DNA from: Streptomyces aureus
GTDB taxonomy: Bacteria > Actinomycetota > Actinomycetes > Streptomycetales > Streptomycetaceae
Direction of reading: 5' to 3'
Assembly: GCF_000725495.1 (NCBI RefSeq)
Contig: NZ_JNZD01000032.1
Span: 1 to 64,000, forward strand
DNA: 64,000 nt
Positions 54,421 through 63,607 of the stretch are shown piece after piece (the stretch's first letter is position 1; every line of letters starts with the position of its first letter). The notes below the pieces were generated by a model. The model saw only the letters and a program-made list of their open reading frames with translations. It was not told the DNA's origin and did no database searches. The translations under genes were made by a program, and so were the position numbers.

Positions 54421-55923
54421 ATGACGAGCAGCACCGAGACCACCGCCACCACCCCGCAGGTTGCGGTCAACGACATCGGTAACGAGGAAGCCTTCCTCGC
54501 CGCGATCGACGAGACGATCAAGTACTTCAACGACGGCGACATCGTCGACGGCGTCATCGTGAAGGTCGACCGGGACGAGGTCCTGCTCGACATCGGTTAC
54601 AAGACCGAAGGTGTCATCCCGAGCCGCGAGCTCTCGATCAAGCACGACGTCGACCCGAACGAGGTCGTCAAGGTCGGCGACGAGATCGAGGCCCTGGTTC
54701 TCCAGAAGGAGGACAAGGAAGGCCGCCTGATCCTCTCGAAGAAGCGCGCCCAGTACGAGCGCGCCTGGGGCACCATCGAGAAGATCAAGGAAGAGGACGG
54801 CATCGTCACCGGCACCGTCATCGAGGTCGTCAAGGGTGGTCTCATCCTCGACATCGGCCTCCGTGGCTTCCTGCCGGCTTCTCTCGTCGAGATGCGCCGT
54901 GTCCGCGACCTCCAGCCCTACGTGGGCAAGGAGCTCGAGGCCAAGATCATCGAGCTGGACAAGAACCGCAACAACGTGGTCCTGTCCCGCCGCGCCTGGC
55001 TGGAGCAGACCCAGTCCGAGGTTCGCCAGACGTTCCTCACCACCCTGCAGAAGGGTCAGGTCCGCTCCGGCGTCGTCTCCTCGATCGTCAACTTCGGTGC
55101 CTTCGTGGACCTGGGTGGCGTCGACGGTCTGGTGCACGTCTCCGAGCTCTCCTGGAAGCACATCGACCACCCCTCCGAGGTTGTCGAGGTCGGCCAGGAA
55201 GTCACCGTCGAGGTCCTCGACGTCGACATGGACCGCGAGCGCGTCTCCCTGTCGCTCAAGGCGACGCAGGAAGACCCGTGGCAGCAGTTCGCCCGTACGC
55301 ACCAGATCGGTCAGGTCGTCCCGGGTAAGGTCACGAAGCTCGTTCCGTTCGGTGCGTTCGTCCGCGTGGACGAGGGCATCGAGGGTCTGGTCCACATCTC
55401 CGAGCTGGCCGAGCGCCACGTGGAGATCCCGGAGCAGGTCGTCCAGGTCAACGACGAGATCTTCGTCAAGGTGATCGACATCGACCTCGAGCGTCGTCGC
55501 ATCAGCCTCTCGCTGAAGCAGGCCAACGAGTCCTTCGGTGCCGACCCGGCCTCGGTCGAGTTCGACCCGACCCTGTACGGCATGGCCGCGTCGTACGACG
55601 ACCAGGGCAACTACATCTACCCCGAGGGCTTCGACCCCGAGACCAACGACTGGCTCGAGGGCTTCGAGTCGCAGCGCGAGGTCTGGGAGAACCAGTACGC
55701 CGAGGCGCAGCAGCGCTTCGAGCAGCACCAGGCTCAGGTCATCAAGTCCCGCGAGGCCGACGCTCAGGCCGAGGCCGAGGGTGCCACCTCCGCGAGCGCG
55801 GCTCCGGCTGCCTCGGGTGGCGGCGGTTCGTACTCCTCGGAGTCGGACGACAACTCCGGCGCCCTGGCGTCGGACGAGGCGCTCGCCGCCCTCCGCGAGA
55901 AGCTCGCCGGCGGCCAGAGCTGA
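54421..55923 (+). CDS. rpsA: 30S ribosomal protein S1
   Basis: A 500-residue RNA-binding ribosomal protein with four S1 (OB-fold) domains at about 38-108, 123-190, 208-278 and 295-365. Repeats 3 and 4 are the best preserved (GAFVDLGGVDGLVHVSELSW and GAFVRVDEGIEGLVHISELA). The C-terminal 100 residues are acidic and Gly/Ser-rich, ending ALREKLAGGQ. Codon use is strongly biased and less purely GC3 than its neighbours, as in highly expressed genes. A weak GGAG lies 11 nt before the ATG. A strong hairpin follows. Confidence 0.98.
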   Translation: MTSSTETTATTPQVAVNDIGNEEAFLAAIDETIKYFNDGDIVDGVIVKVDRDEVLLDIGYKTEGVIPSRELSIKHDVDPNEVVKVGDEIEALVLQKEDKEGRLILSKKRAQYERAWGTIEKIKEEDGIVTGTVIEVVKGGLILDIGLRGFLPASLVEMRRVRDLQPYVGKELEAKIIELDKNRNNVVLSRRAWLEQTQSEVRQTFLTTLQKGQVRSGVVSSIVNFGAFVDLGGVDGLVHVSELSWKHIDHPSEVVEVGQEVTVEVLDVDMDRERVSLSLKATQEDPWQQFARTHQIGQVVPGKVTKLVPFGAFVRVDEGIEGLVHISELAERHVEIPEQVVQVNDEIFVKVIDIDLERRRISLSLKQANESFGADPASVEFDPTLYGMAASYDDQGNYIYPEGFDPETNDWLEGFESQREVWENQYAEAQQRFEQHQAQVIKSREADAQAEAEGATSASAAPAASGGGGSYSSESDDNSGALASDEALAALREKLAGGQS

Positions 55924-55949
55924 CGCTCACCGCTAGCAAGTAGCTGAAA

Positions 55950-55986
55950 GAAGCGGGCCCGCACCGATCCGGTGCGGGCCCGCTTC
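55950..55986 (+). terminator. terminator of rpsA
   Basis: GAAGCGGGCCCGCACCG and CGGTGCGGGCCCGCTTC form a 16-17-bp stem with a tiny loop, 27 bp after the stop. No T-run follows. Confidence 0.85.
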
Positions 55987-56085
55987 GCTGTGCCCGGACC
56001 TGTGCCACGTGCTCCCAGCGCCGGACGGGAATGTCCGTGCTCCATGCCACGTTGTGCAGTATGAACACGAGGAGGAGCGGTCACA

Positions 56086-57024
56086 GTGCTTGATCCGCAG
56101 GGTTTGTACGCATGGGAGCCGAAGGGCCTCGCCGTGGTCGACATGGCTCTCGCCCAGGAGTCGGCCGGTCTGGTCATGCTCTACCACTTCGACGGATACA
56201 TCGACGCGGGCGAGACCGGCGAGCAGATTGTCGACCGGGTGCTCGACTCGCTGCCCCACCAGGTCGTGGCCCGCTTCGACCACGACCGGCTCGTGGACTA
56301 CCGCGCCCGCCGTCCGCTGCTGACATTCAAGCGCGACCGCTGGACCGAGTACGAGGAGCCGACCCTCGAGGTACGGCTCGTGCAGGACGCCACCGGCGCG
56401 CCGTTCCTGCTGCTGTCGGGACCCGAACCGGACACCGAGTGGGAGCGCTTCGCCGCCGCCGTCCAGCAGATCGTGGATCGGCTCGGGGTCCGCCTGAGCG
56501 TGAACTTCCACGGCATCCCCATGGGCGTCCCGCACACCCGACCGGTGGGCCTCACCCCGCACGGCAACCGCACCGACCTGGTGCCCGGCCACCGCAGCCC
56601 CTTCGACGAGGCACAGGTCCCCGGGAGCGCCGAGTCCCTCGTCGAGTACCGCCTCATGGAGGCCGGATACGACGTCCTCGGTGTCGCCGCGCACGTGCCC
56701 CACTACATCGCGCGCTCCGCGTACCCGGACGCCGCGCTCACGGTCCTGGAGTCCATCACGGCCGCGACCGGCCTGGTGCTGCCCGGGATCGCGCACGCCC
56801 TGCGGACCGAGGCGCACCGCACGCAGACCGAGATCGACCGTCAGATCCAGGAGGGCGACGAGGAACTGGTCGCGCTCGTCCAGGGCCTTGAGCACCAGTA
56901 CGACGCCGCCGCGGGCGCCGAGAGCCGCGGCAACATGCTCGCGGAACCGGTCGACATCCCCTCGGCCGACGAGATCGGCCAGGAGTTCGAGCGTTTCCTC
57001 GCGGAGCGCGAAGGCGACGCCTGA
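56086..57024 (+). CDS. PAC2 family protein (proteasome-assembly-chaperone-like)
   Basis: A 312-residue PAC2 protein, a family related to eukaryotic proteasome assembly chaperone 2 and widespread in actinobacteria. Seen are [17 protein letters not shown], the [13 protein letters not shown] segment, [30 protein letters not shown] and a C-terminal helical region. The start is GTG, with GAGGAGG upstream. Its exact job is unknown. It lies between rpsA and coaE, as in other Streptomyces. Confidence 0.9.
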   Translation: MLDPQGLYAWEPKGLAVVDMALAQESAGLVMLYHFDGYIDAGETGEQIVDRVLDSLPHQVVARFDHDRLVDYRARRPLLTFKRDRWTEYEEPTLEVRLVQDATGAPFLLLSGPEPDTEWERFAAAVQQIVDRLGVRLSVNFHGIPMGVPHTRPVGLTPHGNRTDLVPGHRSPFDEAQVPGSAESLVEYRLMEAGYDVLGVAAHVPHYIARSAYPDAALTVLESITAATGLVLPGIAHALRTEAHRTQTEIDRQIQEGDEELVALVQGLEHQYDAAAGAESRGNMLAEPVDIPSADEIGQEFERFLAEREGDA

Positions 57025-57105
57025 TCCCTCACTCCCTCCCGGGTCCGCGGGGGATCGGGCTCCCGGGGAGAGGGGCCGTCCGAGGCAGGGCCTAAGCTGC
57101 GAGGC

Positions 57106-57714
57106 ATGCTGAAGGTGGGCCTGACCGGCGGTATCGGCGCCGGCAAGAGCGAAGTGTCACGACTGCTCGTCGAGCACGGCGCGGTACTGATCGACGCGGA
57201 CAGGATCGCGCGCGAGGTCGTCGCCCCCGGAACTCCCGGGCTGGCGGCGGTCGTCGACGCCTTCGGGGAGGACGTCCTGGCTCCCGACGGGAGTCTCGAC
57301 CGGCCCAGGCTCGGCTCGATCGTCTTCACCGACCCGCAGCGGCTCGCCGTCCTCAACTCGATCGTCCACCCCCTCGTCGGCCACAGGTCGCGCGCTCTCG
57401 AGGAGGCCGCGCCGAAGGACGCCGTCGTCGTCCACGACGTCCCCCTTCTCACGGAGAACGGCCTGGCCGCGCTGTATGACCTCGTGGTCGTCGTCGACGC
57501 CCGCCCCGAGACACAGCTCGACCGGCTCGTCCGCCTGCGCGGCATGACCGAGGAGGACGCCCGAGCGCGCATGGCCGCCCAGGCCTCCCGCGACGAGCGC
57601 CTGGCGATCGCCGACATCGTGATCGACAACGACGTACCGCTGGAGCGACTGGAGCTGCGCGTGGCGGACGTATGGGCCGATCTCGTGCGCAGAGCCCGTA
57701 CGCCCCAGGAATAG
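57106..57714 (+). CDS. coaE: dephospho-CoA kinase
   Basis: Last enzyme of coenzyme A synthesis, phosphorylating dephospho-CoA on the ribose 3'-hydroxyl. It is 202 residues long, with a P-loop at 8-15 (GGIGAGKS), DADRIAREV, the LNSIVHPLV histidine-proline motif, [12 protein letters not shown] and a lid segment [19 protein letters not shown]. It lacks the C-terminal UPF0157 domain found in some actinobacterial CoaE proteins. TAAGCT lies 7 nt before the ATG, suggesting a leaderless message. Confidence 0.95.
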   Translation: MLKVGLTGGIGAGKSEVSRLLVEHGAVLIDADRIAREVVAPGTPGLAAVVDAFGEDVLAPDGSLDRPRLGSIVFTDPQRLAVLNSIVHPLVGHRSRALEEAAPKDAVVVHDVPLLTENGLAALYDLVVVVDARPETQLDRLVRLRGMTEEDARARMAAQASRDERLAIADIVIDNDVPLERLELRVADVWADLVRRARTPQE

Positions 57715-57764
57715 CGCCCCTCCGAAGGGGCGTTGAACCCTTGCACCGAGGGAAGGACTCTGCC

Positions 57765-58145
57765 GTGCCCGAGACCAGCGGATCGATCGGACGTACTCCC
57801 GAGACGCACGTCATCGACTTCCGCGCCGCCGAGCAGCTGCTCGCCGCGCGCGACCCGCGGGGTGCGGTGAAGCTGCTCGACCCGGTGATCGCCGCCCACC
57901 CGGAGAACACCGCGGCCCGGCTGCTGCGGGCCCGCGCCTTCTTCGCCGCAGCGCAACTGCGGCCCGCCGAGCTGGAGTTCACGATCGTCCTGGAGCGCGA
58001 GCCGGACAACGCGTTCGCGCACTTCGCGCTCGCCCGCACCTATGAACGCCAGCGGCGCCCCGAACAGGCGAAGCGGCACTTCAGACTGGCGGCCGCGCTC
58101 GACCCGAAGCCGCAGTACCTGCAGGCTGCGCAGTTCGACACGTAG
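57765..58145 (+). CDS. small tetratricopeptide-repeat protein
   Basis: A 126-residue protein with about three TPR units over residues 24-118 (LLAARDPRGAVKLLDPVI, ARLLRARAFFAAAQLRPAE and FALARTYERQRRPEQAKRHF type). It probably serves as a protein-binding scaffold; the partner is unknown. The start is GTG, with GGAAGG 8 nt upstream. It follows coaE by 50 bp on the same strand and may be cotranscribed with it. Confidence 0.87.
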   Translation: MPETSGSIGRTPETHVIDFRAAEQLLAARDPRGAVKLLDPVIAAHPENTAARLLRARAFFAAAQLRPAELEFTIVLEREPDNAFAHFALARTYERQRRPEQAKRHFRLAAALDPKPQYLQAAQFDT

Positions 58146-58263
58146 AGCTTCCGCGCCGGTCCCGGGGGCGGCTCAACGGCACCGGGACGTCCGCCCCGGT
58201 CGCGGGACAGCCCAGGCCGACCGAGCGTGCGCCGGGCCGTCTTCCCGCACGGATCCGGTCGCC

Positions 58264-58575
58264 TCAGGGATGCGAGGGCCTCGACGGCCGGCGGCGCTCG
58301 GGCGGCCGGTACGTCCGCCGTTCGTCCACGGGCTCGTACGGCGGGACGTCACGGCCCGGCTGGTAGTGCGGGCCCTGCCGGATGTGCCGAAGGATCATGG
58401 TCATGTCGACCGTGACGACCACCCACAGCACGGCGCACGCGGCCGCCCACCCCGGTCGTCCCACCAGGATGAACGCGACCGTACCGAAGATCGCCCAGAC
58501 CAGGCCCCAGACGCTCAGCCAGAGGCGCATCCGCAGGGCACTGCGCGCTGTCACCGGTTCACTGCCCGTACGCAT
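58264..58575 (-). CDS. DUF6343 small membrane protein
   Basis: A 103-residue protein with two membrane segments (about 18-38 and 42-62) and an Arg/Pro-rich cytoplasmic tail. The starting MRTGSEPVTARSALRMRLWL and the ILRHIRQGPHYQPG turn are typical of DUF6343, a small Streptomyces family of unknown function. The ATG is used; GTG codons 9-12 bases upstream sit too close to AGGAG to be better. It is read divergently from the acyltransferase gene. Confidence 0.8.
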   Translation of the reverse strand: MRTGSEPVTARSALRMRLWLSVWGLVWAIFGTVAFILVGRPGWAAACAVLWVVVTVDMTMILRHIRQGPHYQPGRDVPPYEPVDERRTYRPPERRRPSRPSHP

Positions 58576-58667
58576 CAGGATCACCACTCCTACGAAGAAA
58601 CGTACTCTTCGTGGTGCACGTTCACCAAGGGAGCGCGGTCCGCGGACGGCCGCCGGGGGAGGCGACG

Positions 58668-59654
58668 GTGCTGCTGGAGGCGTTGCGGGCGGACGCGAGG
58701 ACCGCCGAGTGGCTGAGAGACCTGGAGAACGGCGGTCCCGCCCCGCGGGAGGCGGTCCTCCCGGACACCGACGAGCTGCCCGATGTCCTGCTCGATCTGG
58801 CGGTGCCCCATGAACACATCAACGAACTCGTCGCGCTGCGCGCCCGGCTCGCCGCCGACCCCGGGGCCATGGCCCTGCTGGCCCGCTGCGTCACCCGCTT
58901 CGTCCGGGACATGGGTGACATGGGGAAGGGCTGGGAGCCGCCCGTGTTCCCCGAGACGGCCGGACTCCTCGGGCGCTGCTTCCACCTGTACGTGTTCATA
59001 GCCGCGCTTCCCCACATCCGCGCCCACCACCGGGAGCGTGGGGTGCCGGAGGAGGTGTCGCGGCGCACGCTCGCCGACCTCGGCCGCCATGTGGCCGTGC
59101 ACCACAGAAGGGCGGGCGGCCCCGGACTGCTGTTCCCCTGGTGGATCGCCCTGCACTTCCACGGAGAGCTGTTCCAGCTCGGCCGGCTCCAGTTCCAGCG
59201 GGCACCCCTGGGACGGCGCACGGCGGCTGCGATCGGGGCTGCGGGCCTCGATGCGCGCCCCGGCACGCCGTGTCTGAGCCTGCACATCACCGACTTCCGC
59301 GGCCCGCTGTCCCCGGAGGCCTGCGACCGGTCGCTCGGGCTGGCGCGGGAGTTCTTCGCCCGTCACTATCCCGAAGAGCGCCACGAGATAGCCGTCTGCG
59401 ACTCCTGGCTGCTCGATCCGCAGCTCAGGCACCGTCTCCCGGCCGACTCCAACATCGTCCGCTTCCAGGACCGCTTCCACCCGGTGCACGAGGAGCGGAC
59501 CCCGGACGACACCTTGCCCATCGGCTTCGTCTTCGGCGACCCGGACCTCCCGCTCGACGAACTGCCGCGCCGCAACAGCGTCGAGCGCGCGGTCGTCGAC
59601 CAGCTGCGCGACGGCGGGCACTGGTACGGAGGCCGGGGCTGGTTCGCGCTGTAG
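58668..59654 (+). CDS. acyltransferase-domain protein (GNAT-like, DUF5596 type)
   Basis: A 328-residue protein with an all-helical N-terminal half and a C-terminal half (SLHITDFRGPLSPEACDRSLGLAREFF and VCDSWLLDP segments) that recalls a GNAT-like acyltransferase fold; Streptomyces homologues are named acyltransferase domain-containing. No acyl-CoA loop is obvious, so activity is uncertain. The start is GTG, with GGGGGAGG 5 nt upstream; the frame could begin 19 codons earlier at 58,611, only 36 bp from the divergent DUF6343 start. Confidence 0.72.
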   Translation: MLLEALRADARTAEWLRDLENGGPAPREAVLPDTDELPDVLLDLAVPHEHINELVALRARLAADPGAMALLARCVTRFVRDMGDMGKGWEPPVFPETAGLLGRCFHLYVFIAALPHIRAHHRERGVPEEVSRRTLADLGRHVAVHHRRAGGPGLLFPWWIALHFHGELFQLGRLQFQRAPLGRRTAAAIGAAGLDARPGTPCLSLHITDFRGPLSPEACDRSLGLAREFFARHYPEERHEIAVCDSWLLDPQLRHRLPADSNIVRFQDRFHPVHEERTPDDTLPIGFVFGDPDLPLDELPRRNSVERAVVDQLRDGGHWYGGRGWFAL

Positions 59655-59702
59655 TCGATCCCCGCCCGAGCCCGGTGATCGGACGCGTGTCCCTCGAACA
59701 CT

Positions 59703-59718
59703 TCACTCGAACGAGTGA
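59703..59718. promoter_or_regulatory. perfect palindrome upstream of a methyltransferase gene
   Basis: TCACTCG-AA-CGAGTGA has two perfect 7-bp arms and a 2-bp centre, 45 bp before the methyltransferase ATG. Its size fits a dimeric repressor site. The binding protein is unknown. Confidence 0.5.
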
Positions 59719-59762
59719 GGGGGTGGGGGAACGAGCCCTCGGAAGCCGTCCGTTGGACGGGT

Positions 59763-60452
59763 ATGAGGATCGAAATGCGTCAGGGACACGAGGGAACAGG
59801 ACCCGGTGCCATCACACCGGACGGCTGCGCGGTCGAGCTGTACACCCGCCTGCCCGTCGGGACGGAGCCGGACATCATCACCGCCGCCGTTCCGGCCGCG
59901 GCGCGCATCCTGGAACTGGGCAGCGGTGTCGGCCGGATGACCCACCCGCTCCTGGAGCTCGGCTTCGCGGTCACCGCGGTGGACGAATCCGCCGCCATGC
60001 TGGAGCACGTCAGAGGGGCGCACCGGATACACGGCAGCATCGAGGACCTGGACCTCGGCGAGACGTTCGACGTCGTGCTGCTGGCCTCGTTCCTGGTGCA
60101 CGCGGGAGACGTCCGGGTGCGGCGGGCGCTCCTGGACACGTGTGTCCGGCATGTCGCGGACGACGGCTGCGTGCTGATCCAGCGCGAGGGCGAGAACTAC
60201 CACACCGACGTGCCCCGTGAGCGAAGAGACCCGTCCGGATTCGTCGTGCGCATCGTGTCCGCCGAACCCGTCGGGGACGGGGTCAACTCGGTTCGCGCGG
60301 AGTACACGTTCCCGGACGCCACCTGGACCCAGACGTTCCTGGCCCGCCCGCTGACGAAGGACGCCTTCGAGGAGGCGCTGGCGGAGGCGGGGCTCAAGGT
60401 GGACCGGTATCTGACGGACGACGGGATGTGGGTGAGGGCCGTGAAGGGGTGA
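59763..60452 (+). CDS. SAM-dependent methyltransferase
   Basis: A 229-residue class I methyltransferase. Motif I is ILELGSGVGRMTHPLLELG, with the acidic VTAVDES at the next strand and FDVVLLASFLVHAGD as motif IV. The substrate is unknown. Two starts are possible: the ATG used here, or the ATG four codons later (59,775), which has GAGGAT 5 nt upstream and may be better. A palindrome lies upstream. It shares strand with the preceding acyltransferase but has its own 108-bp gap. Confidence 0.83.
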   Translation: MRIEMRQGHEGTGPGAITPDGCAVELYTRLPVGTEPDIITAAVPAAARILELGSGVGRMTHPLLELGFAVTAVDESAAMLEHVRGAHRIHGSIEDLDLGETFDVVLLASFLVHAGDVRVRRALLDTCVRHVADDGCVLIQREGENYHTDVPRERRDPSGFVVRIVSAEPVGDGVNSVRAEYTFPDATWTQTFLARPLTKDAFEEALAEAGLKVDRYLTDDGMWVRAVKG

Positions 60453-60808
60453 GCGGCGCCGCCGGGCCGGACGGTGTCTTCCGGTGCCGAGGGCGAGGCC
60501 TTGGTGTGGACGTGTGCGGGCACCTCGACCGGGTGAGGGCTGCTTGGCCGTGTGCAGGCTCTGCGGCTGCGTGGGGGCTCCTCGGCCGGGCTCCGTGAGC
60601 GCGCGTGTGCGGGCTCCGCGGCTGCGTGGGGGTTCCTCGACCGGGCTCCGCGGTGGGTGCGGGTTCCTGGACCGGGCTCCGTGGTGGCGTGCGGGCTCTT
60701 CGGCCGGGCTCCCCGGCCGCGACAAATACCTTTGGTGACCGATGAGTTCCTGACGGCCCTCAGGTCTACCTCGGTGAAAGCAGCCACCGCTTCCCCCAGG
60801 AGACCACC
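60453..60808. other. 356-bp intergenic region with degenerate repeats and the doxX promoter side
   Basis: From about 60,540 to 60,720 the DNA is made of four degenerate units around GGGCTCCTCGGCCGGGCTCC. An open frame there is a repeat artefact. After 60,720 there is an unusually A/T-containing patch (GACAAATACCTTTGG), which may be promoter sequence for the DoxX gene. Confidence 0.6.
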
Positions 60809-61258
60809 GTGTCCGAGACCACCCTCCCCCTCGCCGCCACCCGTGCCGCCGTCACCCCCCGCTCCCGCGCCGCCCGCGTCTCCCTGACCGCGCTGCAGAT
60901 CGTCCTCGGCCTGTTCTACGCGTTCGCGAGCGCCCTTCCCAAGCTGATCGCCCACCCCTCGGCGACGGAGGCGTTCGACAAGCTGGGCTGGGGCCACACC
61001 GGCATGTACATCATCGGGGCCCTCGAACTCGCCGGAGGACTGGCCCTGTTGGTCCCGCTGCTGGACGCGGTGGCCGCGATCGCGCTTGGCGCGCTGATGG
61101 TCGGCGCGTTCATCGTGAACATCACCGTCGTGCACGGCCCGTACGTGGCGACCCCGCTCATCCTGATGCTGCCGCTCGGCCTGATCGCCTGGGCCCGGCG
61201 CGGCCACACGGCCGAACTGCTCCGCCTGGTGCGCCGACGGCTGCACCGGACGGCCTGA
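60809..61258 (+). CDS. DoxX family membrane protein
   Basis: A 149-residue protein with four membrane segments. DoxX-family features are LGLFYAFASALPKL near the first helix, GALELAGGLALLVP in the second, and a final basic tail. Relatives take part in quinone-linked redox stress responses, but the function is not fixed. The start is GTG, with AGGAG 6 nt upstream. Confidence 0.87.
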   Translation: MSETTLPLAATRAAVTPRSRAARVSLTALQIVLGLFYAFASALPKLIAHPSATEAFDKLGWGHTGMYIIGALELAGGLALLVPLLDAVAAIALGALMVGAFIVNITVVHGPYVATPLILMLPLGLIAWARRGHTAELLRLVRRRLHRTA

Positions 61259-61326
61259 CGGGCTGAGCCCGGACACGGGGCTCCTCCGCGACCGGGGGAG
61301 CCCTCGTTTCCGCGTGCCGGGAGAGT

Positions 61327-62070
61327 TCAGTGGCGGGGGGACCGCGCGGAGCCGGTCGTGCCCGTCGGGCCGGCGGTGGGGCCCGTCGTCCGGACGGGGC
61401 CGGACGAGCCCGTCTGCATGCCCCGCAGGCGCTCCATGTCGCGGCGGTCCCGCTTGGTCGGACGTCCCGCGCCCCGGTCGCGGACACCCGCCGGAGCCAC
61501 GGCCTCGCGCGGCGGTGGCGGCGGGCTGTTGTCGATGTAGCACTCGGCTGCGACGGGAGCGCCGACCCGCTTGCGGATCACGCGCTTCACGACGACGATC
61601 CGTTCACGGCCCTCGTGCCACACGCGCACCTCGTCGCCCGCCCGGACCGAGTACGCGGGCTTGACGCGCTCCCCGTTGACCCGGACATGGCCGCCCTTGC
61701 AGGCCGTGGCACCGATCGAGCGGGTTTTGACGAGACGGACGGACCAGATCCAGGCGTCGACCCGTACGCTCTCGCCCCCGGCGGGTCCGGCGGCGACCGC
61801 GGCCTTGACGGCGGCGGTCTCGGAAGCCGCGGGGGAGTGCCGGCTGGTGGTCCCGGAGGCGGCTCCGGAAGACCGGGTGCCGGTCCGGGAAGCCTCGGTG
61901 CCGGCGGGGGAGGCCTTGGAGGCGTTCTCGGAGGCGCTTGCGGAGCCGGGCACGGCTCCGTTCTCGGGCGTGGTTCCCGAAGCGGCCGGGGCGGTCCGCG
62001 CGCCGTCCGCGCCGCGCCCGCCCGCGGCGGTCGCGCCCTTCATCTCCCCGTCAGCACCCTGAGAAGCCAT
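61327..62070 (-). CDS. S4-domain RNA-binding protein (Hsp15-like) with low-complexity extension
   Basis: Residues about 100-190 are an Hsp15-type S4 domain: VRVDAWIWSVRLVKTRS, GGHVRVNGERVKPAYSV, GDEVRVW, then a basic region with RPTKRDRRDMERLRG. Hsp15 binds stalled 50S subunits carrying peptidyl-tRNA. The first 98 residues are Ala/Ser/Thr/Gly-rich and without structure, and the last 25 are Gly/Thr/Pro repeats, so the protein has 247 residues against about 130 in typical relatives. A TAGAGT hexamer sits 6 nt before the ATG, suggesting leaderless expression; an internal start nearer residue 98 is not excluded. Confidence 0.87.
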   Translation of the reverse strand: MASQGADGEMKGATAAGGRGADGARTAPAASGTTPENGAVPGSASASENASKASPAGTEASRTGTRSSGAASGTTSRHSPAASETAAVKAAVAAGPAGGESVRVDAWIWSVRLVKTRSIGATACKGGHVRVNGERVKPAYSVRAGDEVRVWHEGRERIVVVKRVIRKRVGAPVAAECYIDNSPPPPPREAVAPAGVRDRGAGRPTKRDRRDMERLRGMQTGSSGPVRTTGPTAGPTGTTGSARSPRH

Positions 62071-62225
62071 GAACCGACTCTAACGCCCGCGGCCCGGCGC
62101 ACCGCATGCCTTTTCCTGGCAGGGCGAACGGGCCGCGCTCGCGGAGATCGATGACGGGCTGCGGCACGGACCACGGACCACGCCGGAGGCGTCGCCCACC
62201 GGCCGGGCGGCCGTACGGTGGTCGG

Positions 62226-63011
62226 ATGGACAGCAGCGTTCCGGCGGACGACGCGGCCCGCTCCGACGATCTCGACGCCCTCGACGTACGGATCGCCGGT
62301 TGCCGGGCCTGCCCGCGGCTCGTCGCCTGGCGCGAGGAGGTGGCCGCCACCAAGCGGGCCGCCTTCGCCGACCAGACCTACTGGGGGCGTCCGGTGCCCG
62401 GCTTCGGGCCGCCCGACGCCTCCCTGCTCCTCGTCGGGCTCGCGCCGGCCGCACACGGCGGAAACCGGACCGGACGGATGTTCACCGGGGACCGGTCGGG
62501 CGACGTCCTGTACGCGGCGCTCCACGCCGTCGGGCTCGCCTCCCGAGGAACCGCGGTGAGCCTGGACGACGGCCTGGAGCTGTACGGGGTGCGGATCACC
62601 TCTCCGGTGCACTGCGCGCCGCCCGCCAACAAGCCGACGCCCGAGGAACGGGACACCTGCCGGCCCTGGCTGGTCAGGGAGCTGGAGTTGCTGCGGCCCA
62701 CCCTGCGCACGGTCGTCGTCCTCGGGGCGTTCGGCTGGCAGGCGGCCCTGCCCGCCTTCGCGGCGGCGGGGTGGACGGTGCCCCGGCCGCGCCCGCCGTT
62801 CGCGCACGGCGCGCGTGTGACCCTCGACCGTGCGCCGACGGCCCCGGCCCCCGGCCCGGCCACCGCCGCCGGGCGCGGCTCCATCGAGCTCTTCGGCTGC
62901 TTCCACGTCAGTCAGCGCAACACCTTCACCGGGCGACTCACTCCCGAGATGCTGCGCGAGGTCCTGACCACGGCGGCACGGTCCGCGGGGCTGAGGACGC
63001 GGACCCCGTAG
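62226..63011 (+). CDS. udgB: uracil-DNA glycosylase family 5 (UdgB)
   Basis: Base-excision repair enzyme that removes uracil, and in this family also hypoxanthine and other damaged bases, from DNA. It is 261 residues long. An iron-sulphur cluster site starts with C26-x2-C29 (GCRACPRL) and continues with later cysteines in SPVHCAPP and FGCFH. Motif A is GLAPAAHGGNRTGR from residue 71, and the late motif is HVSQRNTFTG; both are diagnostic of UdgB rather than UdgA. TACGGT lies 8 nt before the ATG, so it may be leaderless. Confidence 0.92.
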   Translation: MDSSVPADDAARSDDLDALDVRIAGCRACPRLVAWREEVAATKRAAFADQTYWGRPVPGFGPPDASLLLVGLAPAAHGGNRTGRMFTGDRSGDVLYAALHAVGLASRGTAVSLDDGLELYGVRITSPVHCAPPANKPTPEERDTCRPWLVRELELLRPTLRTVVVLGAFGWQAALPAFAAAGWTVPRPRPPFAHGARVTLDRAPTAPAPGPATAAGRGSIELFGCFHVSQRNTFTGRLTPEMLREVLTTAARSAGLRTRTP

Positions 63012-63038
63012 GAGCTCCGTGGCAGGAGCGGCGGGCGG

Positions 63039-63443
63039 TCATCGCTCGGGGACGACCGCGGTCGCCGTGATCTCCACGAGCTGTCCGGTGTATCCGAGAC
63101 AGGCCACGCCGAGCAGGGTCGAGGAGTGCGGGCCGATGCTCAGCCCCGAGGCCTCGACGACGGCCCAGACCGCGGACAGCACCGCGGTCTCGGCGCTGAC
63201 CACGTACACGTCGGTCGACACGACATGGGCCATGTCGCTGCCCACGGCGCGCAGTTGCTCGTCGAGGTTGGCCAGGACCTGCTCGGCCTGGCGCACGGGG
63301 TCGCCCGGGCCGACCAGCTTTCCGTCGGCGTCGAGCGGCACGGACCCGGCCAGGAAGGCCAGCTTCGTGCCTGCCTCGACGACGGAGGCGTGCGCGTAGA
63401 CGGGCGGTGCGAAGAGGCTCGGGACGGTGACGCGCTGGACCAT
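63039..63443 (-). CDS. RidA/YjgF-family protein
   Basis: A 134-residue protein of the RidA (YjgF/YER057c/UK114) family, trimeric enamine/imine deaminases that clear reactive PLP-enzyme products. Features are FLAGSVPLDADGKLVGPGD, QVLANLDEQLRAVGSDMAHVVSTDVYV and LVEITATAVV. The conserved active-site arginine of true RidA before the end is not obvious, so this may belong to another RidA subgroup. The ATG has GAGGGAG upstream. It is divergent from the gene at the right edge. Confidence 0.86.
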   Translation of the reverse strand: MVQRVTVPSLFAPPVYAHASVVEAGTKLAFLAGSVPLDADGKLVGPGDPVRQAEQVLANLDEQLRAVGSDMAHVVSTDVYVVSAETAVLSAVWAVVEASGLSIGPHSSTLLGVACLGYTGQLVEITATAVVPER

Positions 63444-63607
63444 GGAGGCTCCCTCTGGATGGATCGGTCGACGGGGACGGCCGGACAACCTGCCGATGAT
63501 GCGGGTCCGGGGCGGGCCCGCGCATCCCCATTTGTCGTCCGTGGAAGCCGCCCCTCTGTTCAGATAATCCTTCGAGTGATCGCCGCGGCACTGCTACCGT
63601 CACCGGC

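Noticed and set aside
60540..60740. Short plus-strand open frames before doxX
   Set aside because: They read through four degenerate repeats and lack a ribosome site.
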